Positions 26,018-35,747 of a DNA stretch of 64,000 bases are shown piece after piece. This stretch comes from Sphingomonas albertensis (GTDB taxonomy: Bacteria > Pseudomonadota > Alphaproteobacteria > Sphingomonadales > Sphingomonadaceae): assembly GCF_014358075.1 (NCBI RefSeq), contig NZ_JACONT010000018.1, positions 1 to 64,000 of the forward strand, given 5' to 3'. Made by a program: the position numbers and the translations under genes. How positions within the stretch are numbered: position 1 is the first letter of the stretch; each line of letters opens with the position of its first letter. Below the pieces are notes generated by a model. The model saw only the letters and a list, made by a program, of their open reading frames with translations. It searched no databases and was not told the origin of the DNA.

Positions 26018-28228
26018 TCACGTCAGTGCTGGCAGCGCGTCGAGGTGCTTTTCGAGCGTGATCGGATATTCGCGCACGCGCACTCCGGTCGCGTTGTAGA
26101 TCGCGTTGGCGACCGCAGGAGCGACCCCGGTCAGACCCAGCTCGCCGACACCCTTGGCCTTTACCGGCGAGATCGTCGGATCGACCTCGTCAATGAAGAA
26201 GGCGTCGAGATGCGGGATATCGGCGTGCACCGGCACCTCGTAGCCAGCGAGATCGTGGTTCACGAAGAAGCCGAAGCGCTTGTCGATCGCCATGTCTTCC
26301 ATCAGCGCGGCGCCGACGCCCATGACCATCCCACCGATCACTTGGCTACGCGCAGTTTTGGCATTGAGGATTCGTCCCGCCGCGCAGACCGCGAGCATGC
26401 GCCGCACCCTGACCTCGCCGGTATAGGCGTCGACCGCGACTTCGGCGAAATGCGCTCCGAAAGTCTGCTGCTGGAACTGATCGGCGAGCTTGGCGAACTC
26501 CATCAGATCCTCGACCACGATCTCGCCATCCTTGGCCGCGTCGGCGAGCTTTACCGAACGGTTTCCGCTGCGCACTTGCCCGTCTGCGAAGTCGACTTCG
26601 GCAGTGTTGAAGCCGAGGCGCTGGGCCACGGTTTCGCGCAGCTTCATACACGCTGCGTAGACCCCGGCGGTCACCGATGGCGCGCCCTGCTGACCACCCG
26701 ATCCCGGCGTTTCCGGGAAGGTGGAGTCGCCGAGCTTGACCACGATCCGGTCGGGGGTGACGCCCATCATCTCGGCCGCGGTCTGCTGAACGACCGTGTA
26801 GCTGCCGGTGCCAATGTCCGTCATGTCGGTCTCGATCGTCACGACACCTTGCCGATCGAGCCGCGCCCGCGCGCCGGCCTTGGCGATCTTGCCGCCACGG
26901 ATCGCTCCTGCCATCCCGATACCGATCAGCCATTGCCCTTCGCGGACCGCGCCGGGCTTGCTCTGGCGCTTGTCCCAGCCGAAGCGTTCGGCGCCCTCCC
27001 GCAGGCAACGGACGAACGCTCGGGTCGAGAAAGGCTTGCTGGGATTTTCGGGGTCGACCTGCGTGTCGTTCACGACGCGAAGCTCGATCGGATCCATCTT
27101 CAGCTTTTCCGCCAGCTCGTCCATCGCGACCTCCAGTGCCATCAGGCCAGGTGCTTCGCCGGGCGCCCGCATCGCGTTACCCTCGGCGAAGTCGAGCGTG
27201 GCCAGCCGCATCCGGATCAGCCGGTTGGCACTTGCATACAGCGTCCGCGTCGAGGTGACGGTCGGCTCGGTTCGCCCACCGACGAGGTTGCCCGACAGGC
27301 TGTCGTGACCGATCGCAGTCAGCCGCCCGTCATGGCCCGCCCCCAGCTGCACACGCTGAACCGTCCTGGGCCGGTGGATCGTGGTGTTGAACATGATCGG
27401 ACGTTGCAGCGCGACCTTCATCGGACGCTTGACCACGCGTGCCGCGATCGCCGCCAGCGCCAGATCGATCTGAACGGTCCCCTTTCCGCCGAAGCCGCCG
27501 CCGATGTAGGGCGAGATCAGGTGGACGTTCTGTTTGGGGATACCGAGTATCAGCCCGAGGTCGCGCGTTCCCCAGTTCATCTGCTGGATCGACGTCCAGC
27601 ACGTCACGCGGTCGCCGTCCCACTTTGCGATCGAAGCGTGTGGCTCCATCATCGCATGTGCCTGGTCGGGTACGGTGTAGGTCTCGTCGACCTTGACCGG
27701 TGCCGCGGCGAAAGCCTTGACGAAATCGCCGACCTGCTTCTCGTTGGGGCCGCCAAACTCGCCTTCCGGCGGAACAGGCGCGCTGCCGTTCTGCGCGGCC
27801 AGATCGAAACGCCCCGCCGTCCGTTGATAGCCGACCCGCACCAGCGCCGCTGCCGCCCGAGCCTGTTCGAAGGTCTCCGCGACGACGACCGCGACCGGCT
27901 GATGGTAATGGTCCACCTCAGGCGCGGCGAGCATCTTCTGAACGTAGAACTTTCCGACCCCGGGCTTGCCGGCATTCAGATACGTAACGACCCCGACCAC
28001 ACCGGGCGCGCGTTCTGCATCGCGCGTATCGATCGACGTGATTCGACCCTTGGCGATCGCGGCACCAAGGATGTAGCCATAGGCGACACCGGGGGCGACG
28101 TTCTGCCATTCGTAAGCATAGGTCGCGGTGCCGGTGGTCTTCAGATGTCCTTCGTAGCGATCGAGTGGCTTTCCAAGTACCTTCATCCGGTCGGTCGGGT
28201 TGGCGCCTGCGGGTGTGTCGAAGATCAT
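26018..28228 (-). CDS. Aldehyde oxidoreductase molybdenum-binding subunit (PaoC-like)
   Basis: A 736-residue xanthine-oxidase-family large subunit that binds molybdenum cytosine dinucleotide. Landmarks: GGGFGGKG in the first MoCo loop, the substrate-binding region [23 protein letters not shown], and the catalytic Glu in [17 protein letters not shown] near the C-terminus. It lies last in a three-gene operon with ATGA overlaps. The layout (separate 2Fe-2S, FAD and Mo subunits) matches periplasmic E. coli PaoABC, which detoxifies aromatic aldehydes. A paoD/xdhC maturation gene is not adjacent. Confidence 0.93.
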   Translation of the reverse strand: MIFDTPAGANPTDRMKVLGKPLDRYEGHLKTTGTATYAYEWQNVAPGVAYGYILGAAIAKGRITSIDTRDAERAPGVVGVVTYLNAGKPGVGKFYVQKMLAAPEVDHYHQPVAVVVAETFEQARAAAALVRVGYQRTAGRFDLAAQNGSAPVPPEGEFGGPNEKQVGDFVKAFAAAPVKVDETYTVPDQAHAMMEPHASIAKWDGDRVTCWTSIQQMNWGTRDLGLILGIPKQNVHLISPYIGGGFGGKGTVQIDLALAAIAARVVKRPMKVALQRPIMFNTTIHRPRTVQRVQLGAGHDGRLTAIGHDSLSGNLVGGRTEPTVTSTRTLYASANRLIRMRLATLDFAEGNAMRAPGEAPGLMALEVAMDELAEKLKMDPIELRVVNDTQVDPENPSKPFSTRAFVRCLREGAERFGWDKRQSKPGAVREGQWLIGIGMAGAIRGGKIAKAGARARLDRQGVVTIETDMTDIGTGSYTVVQQTAAEMMGVTPDRIVVKLGDSTFPETPGSGGQQGAPSVTAGVYAACMKLRETVAQRLGFNTAEVDFADGQVRSGNRSVKLADAAKDGEIVVEDLMEFAKLADQFQQQTFGAHFAEVAVDAYTGEVRVRRMLAVCAAGRILNAKTARSQVIGGMVMGVGAALMEDMAIDKRFGFFVNHDLAGYEVPVHADIPHLDAFFIDEVDPTISPVKAKGVGELGLTGVAPAVANAIYNATGVRVREYPITLEKHLDALPALT

Positions 28229-29175
28229 GCTTTCACCTCTGCAATGACCGCCGCGAGGGTGCGCGTCGCGAGTGGGATCTTGAATGCGTTATCGTCGGTC
28301 GGTCGTGCGTCGGCGAAGACCGCTTTCGCCATCTCGACCGCGCCGCGGGGCATCGCTGCCTCCGCAGCCTCCACGCGCCAAGGCCGATGGGCGACACCAC
28401 CGAATGCTACGCGACCGCTCCCGTCGCGCTGGACGATGGCAGCGACCGAAACGAGGGCAAACGCGTAGGACGCGCGGTCCCGCACCTTGCGGTAGACATG
28501 CGCACCACCGATGGGGCGCGGCAAGGTGACCGCGGTGATGAGTTCGCCGTGATCAAGCACGTTATCACGCTCAGGCGTGCTACCCGGCAGCGTATGGAAG
28601 GTGCCGATCGGTATGGATCGTGTCTTCCCGTCCGCCTTCACCGTCTCGACTGTCGCATCGAGCACGCGCATCGCGACCGCCATGTCGCCCGGATAGGTCG
28701 CAATGCACGACTCGCTCGATCCGATGACGGCAAGCTGGCGCGAATAGCCACCAATCGCAGCGCAACCCGAACCGGGCTTGCGCTTGTTGCAGGGCTGGTT
28801 GGTGTCGTAGAAATACGGGCACCGCGTCCGCTGGAGCAGATTGCCAGCGGTCGTCGCCTTGTTCCGCAGCTGGCCCGAGGCGCCGGCAACGATCGCGCGG
28901 CTGAGCACGCCATAGTCGCGCCGCACCCGCTCGTCGCTCGCCAGCGCGGTGTTGCTGACGAACGCACCGATCCGCAGCGCGCCAGCGTCGGTCGGTTCGA
29001 TCCGGTCGGGCTTGAGGTCCTGCACATCGACCAGATGGGTGGGCGTCTCGACCTCGAGCTTCATCAGATCGAGTAGGTTGGTACCGCCGGCCAGAAATCG
29101 CGCGTCAGGATTGCTAGCGACAATACGTGCCGCGTCCGCAGGCGTCCCTGCCCGCTCGTAGGTAAAGCTTTTCAC
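28225..29175 (-). CDS. Aldehyde oxidoreductase FAD-binding subunit (PaoB-like)
   Basis: A 316-residue FAD subunit of the xanthine dehydrogenase family. FAD-binding stretches: [16 protein letters not shown] near the N-terminus and [13 protein letters not shown]. The segment after it carries four cysteines ([18 protein letters not shown]), the pattern of the extra 4Fe-4S cluster found in PaoB and absent from classic xanthine dehydrogenases. Overlaps both neighbours by 4 bp. Confidence 0.93.
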   Translation of the reverse strand: MKSFTYERAGTPADAARIVASNPDARFLAGGTNLLDLMKLEVETPTHLVDVQDLKPDRIEPTDAGALRIGAFVSNTALASDERVRRDYGVLSRAIVAGASGQLRNKATTAGNLLQRTRCPYFYDTNQPCNKRKPGSGCAAIGGYSRQLAVIGSSESCIATYPGDMAVAMRVLDATVETVKADGKTRSIPIGTFHTLPGSTPERDNVLDHGELITAVTLPRPIGGAHVYRKVRDRASYAFALVSVAAIVQRDGSGRVAFGGVAHRPWRVEAAEAAMPRGAVEMAKAVFADARPTDDNAFKIPLATRTLAAVIAEVKA

Positions 29176-29803
29176 GCGCGCGCTCCTGCGACGTCTGCCA
29201 TCGCCTCAGCGATGTTGGAATAGGCACCGCAGCGGCAGATGTTGCCGCTCATCCACTCCCGCATTTCGGCGCCGGTAGGCTGCGGGGCCGCCATAAGATC
29301 GGCCTGCGCATGGCTGGGAATGCCTTGCTTAATTTCCTCGAGAACAGAGACGGCAGAGCAAATCTGCCCCGGGGTGCAGTAACCGCACTGGTATCCGTCC
29401 TGCTTCACGAAAGCGGCTTGCATCGGATGCAGGCGCTCGGGTGTGCCGAGCCCTTCGATAGTGGTTACGGCATCGCCCTCATGCTGGACGGCGAGGCTGA
29501 GACAGGCGTTAATACGCTCACCGTTGACGATGACCGTGCACGCTCCGCACTGCCCGTGGTCACAGCCTTTTTGGTGCCGGTGAGATGCAGATGTTCGCGC
29601 AGCGCATCGAGCAGGGTCGTACGCGGATCGAGCGTCAGCGCTTGGGCCGTTCCGTTCACGCTCATGGCGACCCTGTATGTCGGTAGGGATTGCGCGGGCG
29701 GCGCAGCGCCGGCCGTTTCGCTCACGATGGCGGATACTGCCGCAGTAGTGGCGGTGCTCATCAGCATCTCCCTTCGGGACAATTGAAAAGTCTCACTAGC
29801 CAT
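29172..29803 (-). pseudogene. Aldehyde oxidoreductase 2Fe-2S subunit (PaoA-like), frameshifted
   Basis: The small iron-sulfur subunit with a twin-arginine signal (SRREMLM, residues 9-15), which would send the folded complex to the periplasm. The frame is intact up to LTGTKK, then a GG where GGG is expected (29566-29567) shifts it and it ends at 29465. Adding one G restores GCDHGQCGACTVIVNGER, the first cluster's cysteines, and runs straight into the downstream half with QCGYCTPGQ and GNICRCGAYSNI, giving 210 residues. As read, the enzyme lacks its electron-transfer subunit. A sequencing error in the A5G2 run is quite possible. Confidence 0.9.
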
Positions 29804-29921
29804 CGGCGATCCTCCGTGGGCGCGCCAATGGGCGCCGGTCAGGACTATTAAACGCTTTCAACAAAAGTAGGTTACCCGTCAGCAGCTTGATGCGATACTG
29901 AATCTGGCTCAACATCAGGAG

Positions 29922-30827
29922 ATGCTCGTTACCCGCACCAACCTTACCGACCTTGCCTATTTCCTGGCGATCGCGCGGCACCGCAATCTTCGTCGGGCGG
30001 GCCTCGAGCTTGGCGTGTCTGCCTCTGCGGTCAGCCATGCTCTTAAAAGTTTCGAAGAGCGCGCGGGTGTCCGACTGATCAACCGGACCAACCGATCCGT
30101 AACCTTGACGTCGGCTGGAAAGGCGCTGGAAGAATCGGTCTCCGGGTCATTTGCTGACATCGGCTCCGCGTTGGAGAACCTAGATCAGCTCCGCGCCTCT
30201 CCTGGCGGGAAAATCCGCATCAACGCCGTGGTCGATGCGGTAACGCTGGTGCTTGGTCCTGTGCTCGCCGAACTGTCTCGCCGTCACCCTGATATTGAGG
30301 TCGATCTGGTATCGAGCAATCGCATCGTCGATGTCGTTGGCGAGGGATTCGACGCAGGCGTTCGGTATGGCGGCACCGTCCCCGAGGACATGATCGCGCA
30401 GCGACTTTCAACTGACCTCCGATGGGTTGTCGCAGCTTCTCCCCGTTACCTCGAAGAACATGGCACACCAGCGCACCCAAACGAGCTGAGGCATCACCGG
30501 TGTCTTGGAGTGCGTCTTGGGGACGACAGTATCTACCGGTGGGAATTCGAGGGGCCTGACGGAGATTTCGATGTGCCTATAAAAAGCGCAATGACTGCCG
30601 ACGATAGCCGATCAACGCTGGCAATGGCACTGAACGGCGCGGGGCTGACGTTCGGTCTTGAGCCCCTGTTCGCCAAGCATGTCGCAGACGGCACCCTGCG
30701 CCTTGTGCTAACCGAGTGGATAACGACCGGGCCGGGCTTCTACCTTTACTATTCCGGACGACGACAGTTACCCGCGGGTTTGCGCGCGCTGCTGACGATT
30801 GCAGGTGAACTAAAACCACTTGGCTGA
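29922..30827 (+). CDS. LysR-family transcriptional regulator
   Basis: A 301-residue LysR regulator. N-terminal helix-turn-helix (about 20-65: RRAGLELGVSASAVSHALKS, then RLINRTNRSVTLTSAG), followed by the periplasmic-binding-like effector domain. Divergent from the paoABC-like operon across a 118-bp gap, the usual arrangement for a local regulator that responds to the operon's substrate. Confidence 0.9.
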   Translation: MLVTRTNLTDLAYFLAIARHRNLRRAGLELGVSASAVSHALKSFEERAGVRLINRTNRSVTLTSAGKALEESVSGSFADIGSALENLDQLRASPGGKIRINAVVDAVTLVLGPVLAELSRRHPDIEVDLVSSNRIVDVVGEGFDAGVRYGGTVPEDMIAQRLSTDLRWVVAASPRYLEEHGTPAHPNELRHHRCLGVRLGDDSIYRWEFEGPDGDFDVPIKSAMTADDSRSTLAMALNGAGLTFGLEPLFAKHVADGTLRLVLTEWITTGPGFYLYYSGRRQLPAGLRALLTIAGELKPLG

Positions 30828-30884
30828 CGGGTCTGTTGAACATCAAGCATTCAAGCCGTCTTATAATTGGAATTGACCAACGAA

Positions 30885-30960
30885 AGACGACCCATACCCG
30901 GACATTCGAACACCCTGGCCCGCCTCCCGACTTCAGCCATTTGTTCATCTTGATTAGGGA
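30885..30960 (+). repeat. Dispersed repeat, copy B
   Basis: CCCATAC, CCGCCTCCCGACTTCAGCC and TTGTTCATCTT follow the family order but are diverged. It lies in the 446-bp gap between the LysR gene and mucR-like gene, which otherwise shows nothing convincing. Confidence 0.45.
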
Positions 30961-31273
30961 CCTCGGTCGGCGCCGCTAATTCGCTGACGGTCACGCTGAA
31001 TGGGAGCGATCGCAGACGGTCGCTTACGGGAAGGCTGACGCCGATATGACTTCGACAAAGGCTTAGTGTCTCCGCGTTCCTGCGACGCGGAGATCGACAA
31101 CCTAGTGCGCAAGTACGGGCGGGAGGCCAGACGGCCGCGACGTTTAGGCCCCATGAGGCACCCTGCGACCAGTTCGAAGAACCCCATCGCAACAAGTAGA
31201 TGCCCTGACGCGGTCTTAGATTGCCAGATACCAATCCAGTACCTAAATGCGCCTTCAGAAATGGAGCCCTTTC

Positions 31274-31777
31274 ATGTCCGACACCACCCTTGACCTAAAC
31301 CCCGTAGAACTCGCCACAGAATTGACGATCGCTTGGTTAGCCAACCCTAACACGCGTACCAATGTTGACGACGTTCCGGCCTTCCTGAACAAAATGCACG
31401 AAACTGTTTCGGCGCTGGTTGACGGTAACGCGACGGCTGCCGAGCCCCACGCACCTGCTCAAGAATACACCCCAGCAGTGACGGCTCGTAAGTCGCTTGC
31501 CAGCCCCAATCACATCATCAGCATGATCGATGGCAAGCCGTACAAGACGCTACGTCGTCACCTCGCCACTAACGGCATGACTCCAGCGGAGTATCGCGAG
31601 CGTTATGGCCTGAAGGCTGATTACCCCATGGTCGCTCCTACCTATTCAGAGGCACGGCGCACTATGGCCAAGAGCATTGGCCTGGGTCGGAAGCCTGGCC
31701 AAACGAATGCAGCTAGGGCGGACGCCAAGCCCACTCCGGCTCCGCGCAAGCGCAAGGCCGAAGAACCAGCAGCTTGA
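31274..31777 (+). CDS. MucR/Ros-family transcriptional regulator lacking zinc ligands
   Basis: A 167-residue DNA-binding protein. Conserved core: DGKPYKTLRRHLATNGMTPAEYRERYGLKADYPMVAPTYSEARR, then LGRKPG. MucR/Ros proteins control surface polysaccharide, motility and cell-cycle genes in alphaproteobacteria. In Ros the finger reads Cys-x2-Cys/Asp...His...His; here the first ligand positions are Ser/Met (IISMIDG) and the last His is Asn, so zinc is probably not bound. The ATG at 31274 is chosen for its GGAG 8 bases upstream. The C-terminal tail is Lys/Ala/Pro-rich. Confidence 0.88.
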   Translation: MSDTTLDLNPVELATELTIAWLANPNTRTNVDDVPAFLNKMHETVSALVDGNATAAEPHAPAQEYTPAVTARKSLASPNHIISMIDGKPYKTLRRHLATNGMTPAEYRERYGLKADYPMVAPTYSEARRTMAKSIGLGRKPGQTNAARADAKPTPAPRKRKAEEPAA

Positions 31778-31895
31778 TAATCCACAGGCCTGGCTTCCTG
31801 GGAAACGGGGAGCCGGCCTGTGCCGAAAAGAGTGGCATAATCTCATTGGAGCGGTGTTCTAATACTGGCTGTTTAACCCAGGTACGGAGCGGCAG

Positions 31896-32095
31896 ATGGC
31901 CGCCGGTTGGACGCGCGATGGCGCGGTTCAGGATCAGGTCGACGATCCAGTAGCAGACGCAGTGCTGGCCGCACGGCACGCATACCAAGCGGAACGAGTG
32001 AACCGTTCTGTACAATCTGCGGCGACGACATCCCCGAAGGACGGCGCCGTGCGGTGCCTAGAGTGCGCACCTGCTTAGCTTGCAGAGCGGGCGCG
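31896..32095 (+). pseudogene. TraR/DksA-type zinc-finger protein, frameshifted
   Basis: The N-terminal part GWTRDGAVQDQVDD and DAVLAARHA reads from the ATG at 31896. After one missing base near 31980 the other frame continues with IPSGTSEPF, then CTICGDDIPEGRRRAVPRV and RTCLAC, the four-Cys zinc finger of small TraR/DksA-like proteins that bind RNA polymerase. Neither frame alone gives a complete protein. The correct C-terminal stop is not present, so the end is approximate. Confidence 0.75.
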
Positions 32096-32192
32096 ACCGT
32101 CCACTGGCCGCAACATTCAATCGGAGGGGTAGCAAGGATATTCAGCTGCGGCGGCGCCCCCCTCCCCGGTCGACGCGGATCCCGGTTGAGCA

Positions 32193-32345
32193 GACCCAGA
32201 ACCAGACGTTTACGCCCCTTCCTTGGCTTCCCAACTTCGGACGCTGATTCATCTTTGCGAATAACCGATTTTCAAGCCCGGCTATCCGCTTGCGAAGTCG
32301 TGATGGGGGGAAGGATTGCAGACGATCCGCTTTGGGCGATGCAGA
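32193..32345 (+). repeat. Dispersed repeat, copy C (98 bp identical to copy G)
   Basis: Positions 32193-32290 are identical to 35515-35612 base for base; similarity then continues with small gaps (GCGAAGTCGTGATGGG, AAGGATTGC) to about 32345. Non-coding by composition in both places. Confidence 0.9.
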
Positions 32346-32463
32346 CCTCGATAGCCGACACTGCGCGGCGTTGCGTCGTTGTCGAAAAGGATCGAATTTC
32401 GAGAAAGCTTGCGCTTAACGGCAGGTGGTTTCACTTCGCAGCCGGTTGAGTATATTTGCGCTT

Positions 32464-33012
32464 ATGCAAAGCCAAATGACATACTGCAAATCCTGGTTTC
32501 GGGCCCGAAAGCAGCCTACGGAAATTTGGCCAGAGGAATATGCGCGGTCAGCACACCAAAATAAAAAACTCTATTGTGTTATAGTGGGTCCTGTAGATCG
32601 CCCATTTTGCTTTTTAGAAATAAATAAAGGTTTTGTGGGTGTCGGATTTCTTGACAGCCTGTCTCGAGAATATCTTTATTACGCTTTTAAGGAGGTCAGA
32701 TTTGGGACGTTATTTCTTAGTATGACTACTTACCGGGATCATGACGGAGCTACTGATAAGGTTGAGAATGGTACAACCTATCTTTTTCAGGAAGACGGCA
32801 TAGTCGAAATCGTAAAACAGTTTTTCAATCCGTTAGTGACTCAAAATTCGAGATCGTCTCACGACGTAGCAATGAACTACGATGTTTGGCCAGAATTTGG
32901 TCAGTACGATCATCTTATCAAATTAGATCGCGGTCAGTCGAAATTCATAAATCGATTAATGCCGTCACCGAGCACCGAACTAGCTTGTAGCACCAAAAGC
33001 CCCACGGCGTAG
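32464..33012 (+). CDS. Conserved hypothetical protein in AT-rich DNA, candidate immunity protein
   Basis: About 182 residues from the ATG at 32464 (MQSQMTYCKSWF). The core KLYCVIVGPVDRPFCFLEIN, FVGVGFLDSLSREYLYY and TTYLFQEDG, later WPEFGQYDHLIK, looks like a soluble globular protein and resembles unassigned proteins I recall from other proteobacteria. The stretch 32440-32990 is strikingly AT-rich against its surroundings, a sign of transfer. The last 20 or so residues may be read from unrelated flanking DNA. The neighbour on the other strand resembles a YezG-type immunity protein, which is the only reason to suggest an immunity role. Confidence 0.6.
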   Translation: MQSQMTYCKSWFRARKQPTEIWPEEYARSAHQNKKLYCVIVGPVDRPFCFLEINKGFVGVGFLDSLSREYLYYAFKEVRFGTLFLSMTTYRDHDGATDKVENGTTYLFQEDGIVEIVKQFFNPLVTQNSRSSHDVAMNYDVWPEFGQYDHLIKLDRGQSKFINRLMPSPSTELACSTKSPTA

Positions 33013-33162
33013 CCGGCGCGGATCCCGCGTACCCGTCGAGATCGATTTTTCGGCAATGACCGGGTCGGGAAGGAAAGCGGAACGACAGCTTTCGGGAACG
33101 TGCTGGCGATCGCCGACATTCTGTGGCGCCGCCTCCTTTTGCAGGAGGATCTATCGTTACAT

Positions 33163-33483
33163 TCACACGCTCGGCGGCCTGCTACGATCGAACTCCATTT
33201 TGAAGGTTCCGACAGACCTCAAAACATAGGTGCAATGATGCCAGTCTTCCTGACGCTCTTTAAGCATGTCACGCCTTAGGGCGGATAGAGCATCATTGAC
33301 AGATCGGTCCACGGTTCTCTCACCTTCCACCCCCTCAACAAGCTTACCGTTGCGCACGACATCGTAACGCCTCTGTATCCAATCGTCATGAACTTCTGCT
33401 ACGATCCAAACTTCGGACACAGAAGTCGCTAGCATTGGGGCAATTGCGAGGGCGATACTCTCCAGCTGACGGCTACTTTCCAT
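33163..33483 (-). CDS. YezG/DUF600-like immunity protein (candidate)
   Basis: A 106-residue protein. The arrangement fits the YezG (DUF600) family: an N-terminal helix, EVWIVAEVHDDWIQRRYDVV, a helical middle, and the C-terminal DWHHCTYVLRSVGTFKMEFD, which parallels the EWTxxTxxxxxxGxFxxDF pattern of that family. YezG neutralises the YeeF nuclease toxin in Bacillus. The start at 33483 has GGAGG 9 bases upstream; an upstream TTG is less likely. No toxin gene is adjacent, so this would be an orphan immunity gene. Confidence 0.55.
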   Translation of the reverse strand: MESSRQLESIALAIAPMLATSVSEVWIVAEVHDDWIQRRYDVVRNGKLVEGVEGERTVDRSVNDALSALRRDMLKERQEDWHHCTYVLRSVGTFKMEFDRSRPPSV

Positions 33484-33690
33484 TGCTGCATTTACCTCCA
33501 ATGCCAGACTATATCAGCACAATCGCTTTCGCGATCAACTTTTTCGTGCTCGCCCAATGGCCGTAACTGGACAGCTTTACCAATCCCGGGCGCCCCGATT
33601 GCAACTTATGTCTGGAAAGTGCGCCAAGATCGCAATGAACGAATGGCTACTCCCGGGGCCCCGAATTACTAGCCCAAGCTTCTGGGTGCG

Positions 33691-33785
33691 GGCGATCACC
33701 CCTGCCCTACGGCTTCCGGCCAGACACACTTGTGGACGGTCGGGGCCATTTTGCCGTTCCCCGAAACCTGCCGTTCGTTTATCAC
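33691..33785 (+). repeat. Dispersed repeat, copy D
   Basis: CCTGCCCTACGGCTTCCGG and CCAGACACA match the upstream arm of copy F (34649), followed by GCCGTTCCCCGAAACC. It fills part of the 365-bp gap between the two small minus-strand genes; I see no gene there. Confidence 0.5.
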
Positions 33786-33848
33786 GTTTGAATGCTGTGA
33801 TCGAACTCGAGTCTGGATTGAACGGTAGAGCCCGCGAAGGCGACCACT

Positions 33849-34106
33849 CTACAATCCAGCTTGGTCAATCATGGATGCAACCTCGACCGGCAATGCGGAC
33901 TCTGACTTTGGCAGGAACCGGTTAAATGCAGTCTGCACTCGCTTGCGTGCGACCTGATATGCCTTGTGTCGGATCGCACGCGTCGCATTCGTCCGCCATG
34001 ATGGGCTCTCACCAAGCAGCGCCTCCCACTTAGCCTCCTCTGCCTCCAGAATCGACAGTGCCAAGCGCAGTCCATCTCGCCGCCCGCGTGCGTAATCTTC
34101 GGACAT
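33849..34106 (-). CDS. Small helical hypothetical protein
   Basis: 85 residues from the ATG at 34106 (MSEDYARGRRDG), preceded by GGAGAAG at 9 bases; an ATG at 34124 would add six residues. Predicted mostly alpha-helical and basic, with a Glu/Ala/Lys-rich stretch (LEAEEAKWEALLGE). No family recognised. Confidence 0.5.
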   Translation of the reverse strand: MSEDYARGRRDGLRLALSILEAEEAKWEALLGESPSWRTNATRAIRHKAYQVARKRVQTAFNRFLPKSESALPVEVASMIDQAGL

Positions 34107-34200
34107 CGCCAGCTTCTCCGTCATGCGCGCACCGTTGGTCTTGCACCCGATCGTTGGCAAGGCAGACCCCACTCGGGTGGCACGTCCGAGATCGAACCAA

Positions 34201-34330
34201 AGACCACTAATCGGACTCTTACGGCCTTTCCCTCACTTCTCAACTTCGAACACTGGTTCACCTTTGCGAGGGACCGATTATGAAGGCGGCTATCCGGTCG
34301 CGAATGTCGTGATGGGAAGGAAAGGGGACG
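34201..34330 (+). repeat. Dispersed repeat, copy E
   Basis: AATCGGACTCTTACGGCC, TTCTCAACTTCGAACACTGG, TTCACCTTTGCGAGGGACCG, GGCTATCCGGTCGCGAATG and GTCGTGATGGGAAGG follow copies C and G along their whole length with scattered changes. Confidence 0.7.
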
Positions 34331-34472
34331 CTATCGGCGTATTCGCGATCGGGCCTCGTTGAGGCTTTCTCGATTTGCGCCGCCTGCATAATTGTGATTG
34401 CCGATAGGATGGACTAGGCCGTGGCAGTCGGCTCGGGTTTCGCTCGGAACCGCTGGAGCCTATAGGTGCCGC

Positions 34473-34601
34473 ATGACAAAATCATCTCGCGAAGCCAGTA
34501 CATCGAAGAAGCCGCCTCTCAATGGTTGGCTTGGGATAGGCATCGTGCTTGTTACTATGACGATTTCGTTCTTCGTGGCTTACGCCTACCTGTTACCGTA
34601 A
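34473..34601 (+). CDS. 42-residue membrane microprotein
   Basis: A basic N-terminus (SSREASTSKKPP) followed by one strong hydrophobic helix (IGIVLVTMTISFFVAYAYLL) and a stop. AGGTG precedes the ATG. Could be genuine; nothing else supports it. Confidence 0.35.
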   Translation: MTKSSREASTSKKPPLNGWLGIGIVLVTMTISFFVAYAYLLP

Positions 34602-34639
34602 ATCCCGCTCGATCAGCCAGCCGCGAACGTCTGCAATCG

Positions 34640-34740
34640 GGCGAATGCACCCTGCCCTACAGCTTCCGGCCAGACCCATAATCAGACGTCCCCGCCCCCT
34701 TCCCAGTTCCCCAACTTCGGCCGCTCGTTCATCTCCGCGT
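34640..34740 (+). repeat. Dispersed repeat, copy F
   Basis: Shows both halves of the element in one copy: CCCTGCCCTACAGCTTCCGG with CCAGACCCATAATCAGACGT, then CCCCAACTTCGGCCGCTCG and TTCATCTCCGCG. Confidence 0.65.
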
Positions 34741-34797
34741 TACGACGGCTTTTGGCGCCTGACCCTGCGAACTTGAATGTCCCGACTGGGCGTTAGT

Positions 34798-35334
34798 TTA
34801 AGAAGCAGGCTGTCCAAGCCCGAGTTTTGTGCCCGATGAACTGCGGACGTCTTTTGCGGAGGGCTCACGCATGGGATTAGCGGCGACGCTACGTCGAGCC
34901 GCAGGTGCCAATCCGGATTCCTCATTCCACAGAACCAGGATTGTAGCGATCGGTGCGGCGGTGAGGATCAGCAGGAAAAGGCCCATCAGCCATTCGTTGG
35001 GCTGTAGCGGCTGCGAGAAGCTACCGCCGGGCTGCATCGACGGGCTAGGTCGCATCGGGCGCCTGCCGGCTTTCCTGGGGTGAAACGGGCGGTCCTCGGT
35101 CGCTCGGTGGGCAGACGGCCTGATCTGCGACCGATCATAGGCGGCACGTGCTTCCTTCTTTCCCAAAACGGAATACGCCTCGTTGATCTCTTTCGCACGA
35201 GCAGAGACATCCACACCATGGTTGGCATCGGGGTGATATTGACGGAGCAGCGCTTTCCACGCGGCGTGGATAGTGTCGCGACTTGCCGTCGAGGGAACAC
35301 CTAAAACTGAATAATAGTCGGGTGGGACAGCCAT
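34798..35334 (-). CDS. J-domain membrane protein
   Basis: A 178-residue DnaJ-family co-chaperone. The J domain (about 5-68) begins DYYSVLGVPSTASRDTIHAAW, carries the HPD triad in QYHPDANH (needed to stimulate DnaK ATPase) and ends LGKKEARAAYD. A Pro/Arg-rich linker follows, then one membrane helix (about 117-136, LMGLFLLILTAAPIATILVL). It lacks the Gly/Phe and zinc-finger regions, so it is a type III J protein, probably recruiting DnaK to the membrane. Confidence 0.85.
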   Translation of the reverse strand: MAVPPDYYSVLGVPSTASRDTIHAAWKALLRQYHPDANHGVDVSARAKEINEAYSVLGKKEARAAYDRSQIRPSAHRATEDRPFHPRKAGRRPMRPSPSMQPGGSFSQPLQPNEWLMGLFLLILTAAPIATILVLWNEESGLAPAARRSVAANPMREPSAKDVRSSSGTKLGLGQPAS

Positions 35335-35514
35335 TTAACCGTTACTTGCGGCTAAAACGCGAGAAAGGAAAGTCCGCCTGGCGCGTGATCTTAACCGGGC
35401 CTTCTCGGTGAGGCAAAGGGCGGCTTTAGGCGCCAACAGTCAGATGGCTACCATTCCCATCCACAACTCCGTGCGTCTGACGACACCACGCCGCCCCGCC
35501 CCGCCCCCGGCGCT

Positions 35515-35690
35515 GACCCAGAACCAGACGTTTACGCCCCTTCCTTGGCTTCCCAACTTCGGACGCTGATTCATCTTTGCGAATAACCGATTTTCAAGCC
35601 CGGCTATCCGCTCGCGAAGTCGTGATGGGAAGGATTGCGGACCGTCCGCTATTGGGAAGGCAGACGGCGTTAGCGGAAGTCCCTGACGCT
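35515..35690 (+). repeat. Dispersed repeat, copy G (98 bp identical to copy C)
   Basis: 35515-35612 equals 32193-32290; homology continues through GCGAAGTCGTGATGGGAAGG and GGACCGTCCGCTATTGGGAA to about 35690. It lies in a gap of 413 bp with no credible gene. Confidence 0.9.
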
Positions 35691-35747
35691 ACCGCCCTTT
35701 CCCAAAAAGGGACCGAATTTGGGAATGCATGTTTGAGGGGTAGAGAT

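Noticed and set aside
26045..28468. Plus-strand open frame of 807 codons opposite the PaoC-like gene
   Set aside because: Shadow of a gene with clear molybdenum-enzyme motifs; composition is typical of antisense frames.
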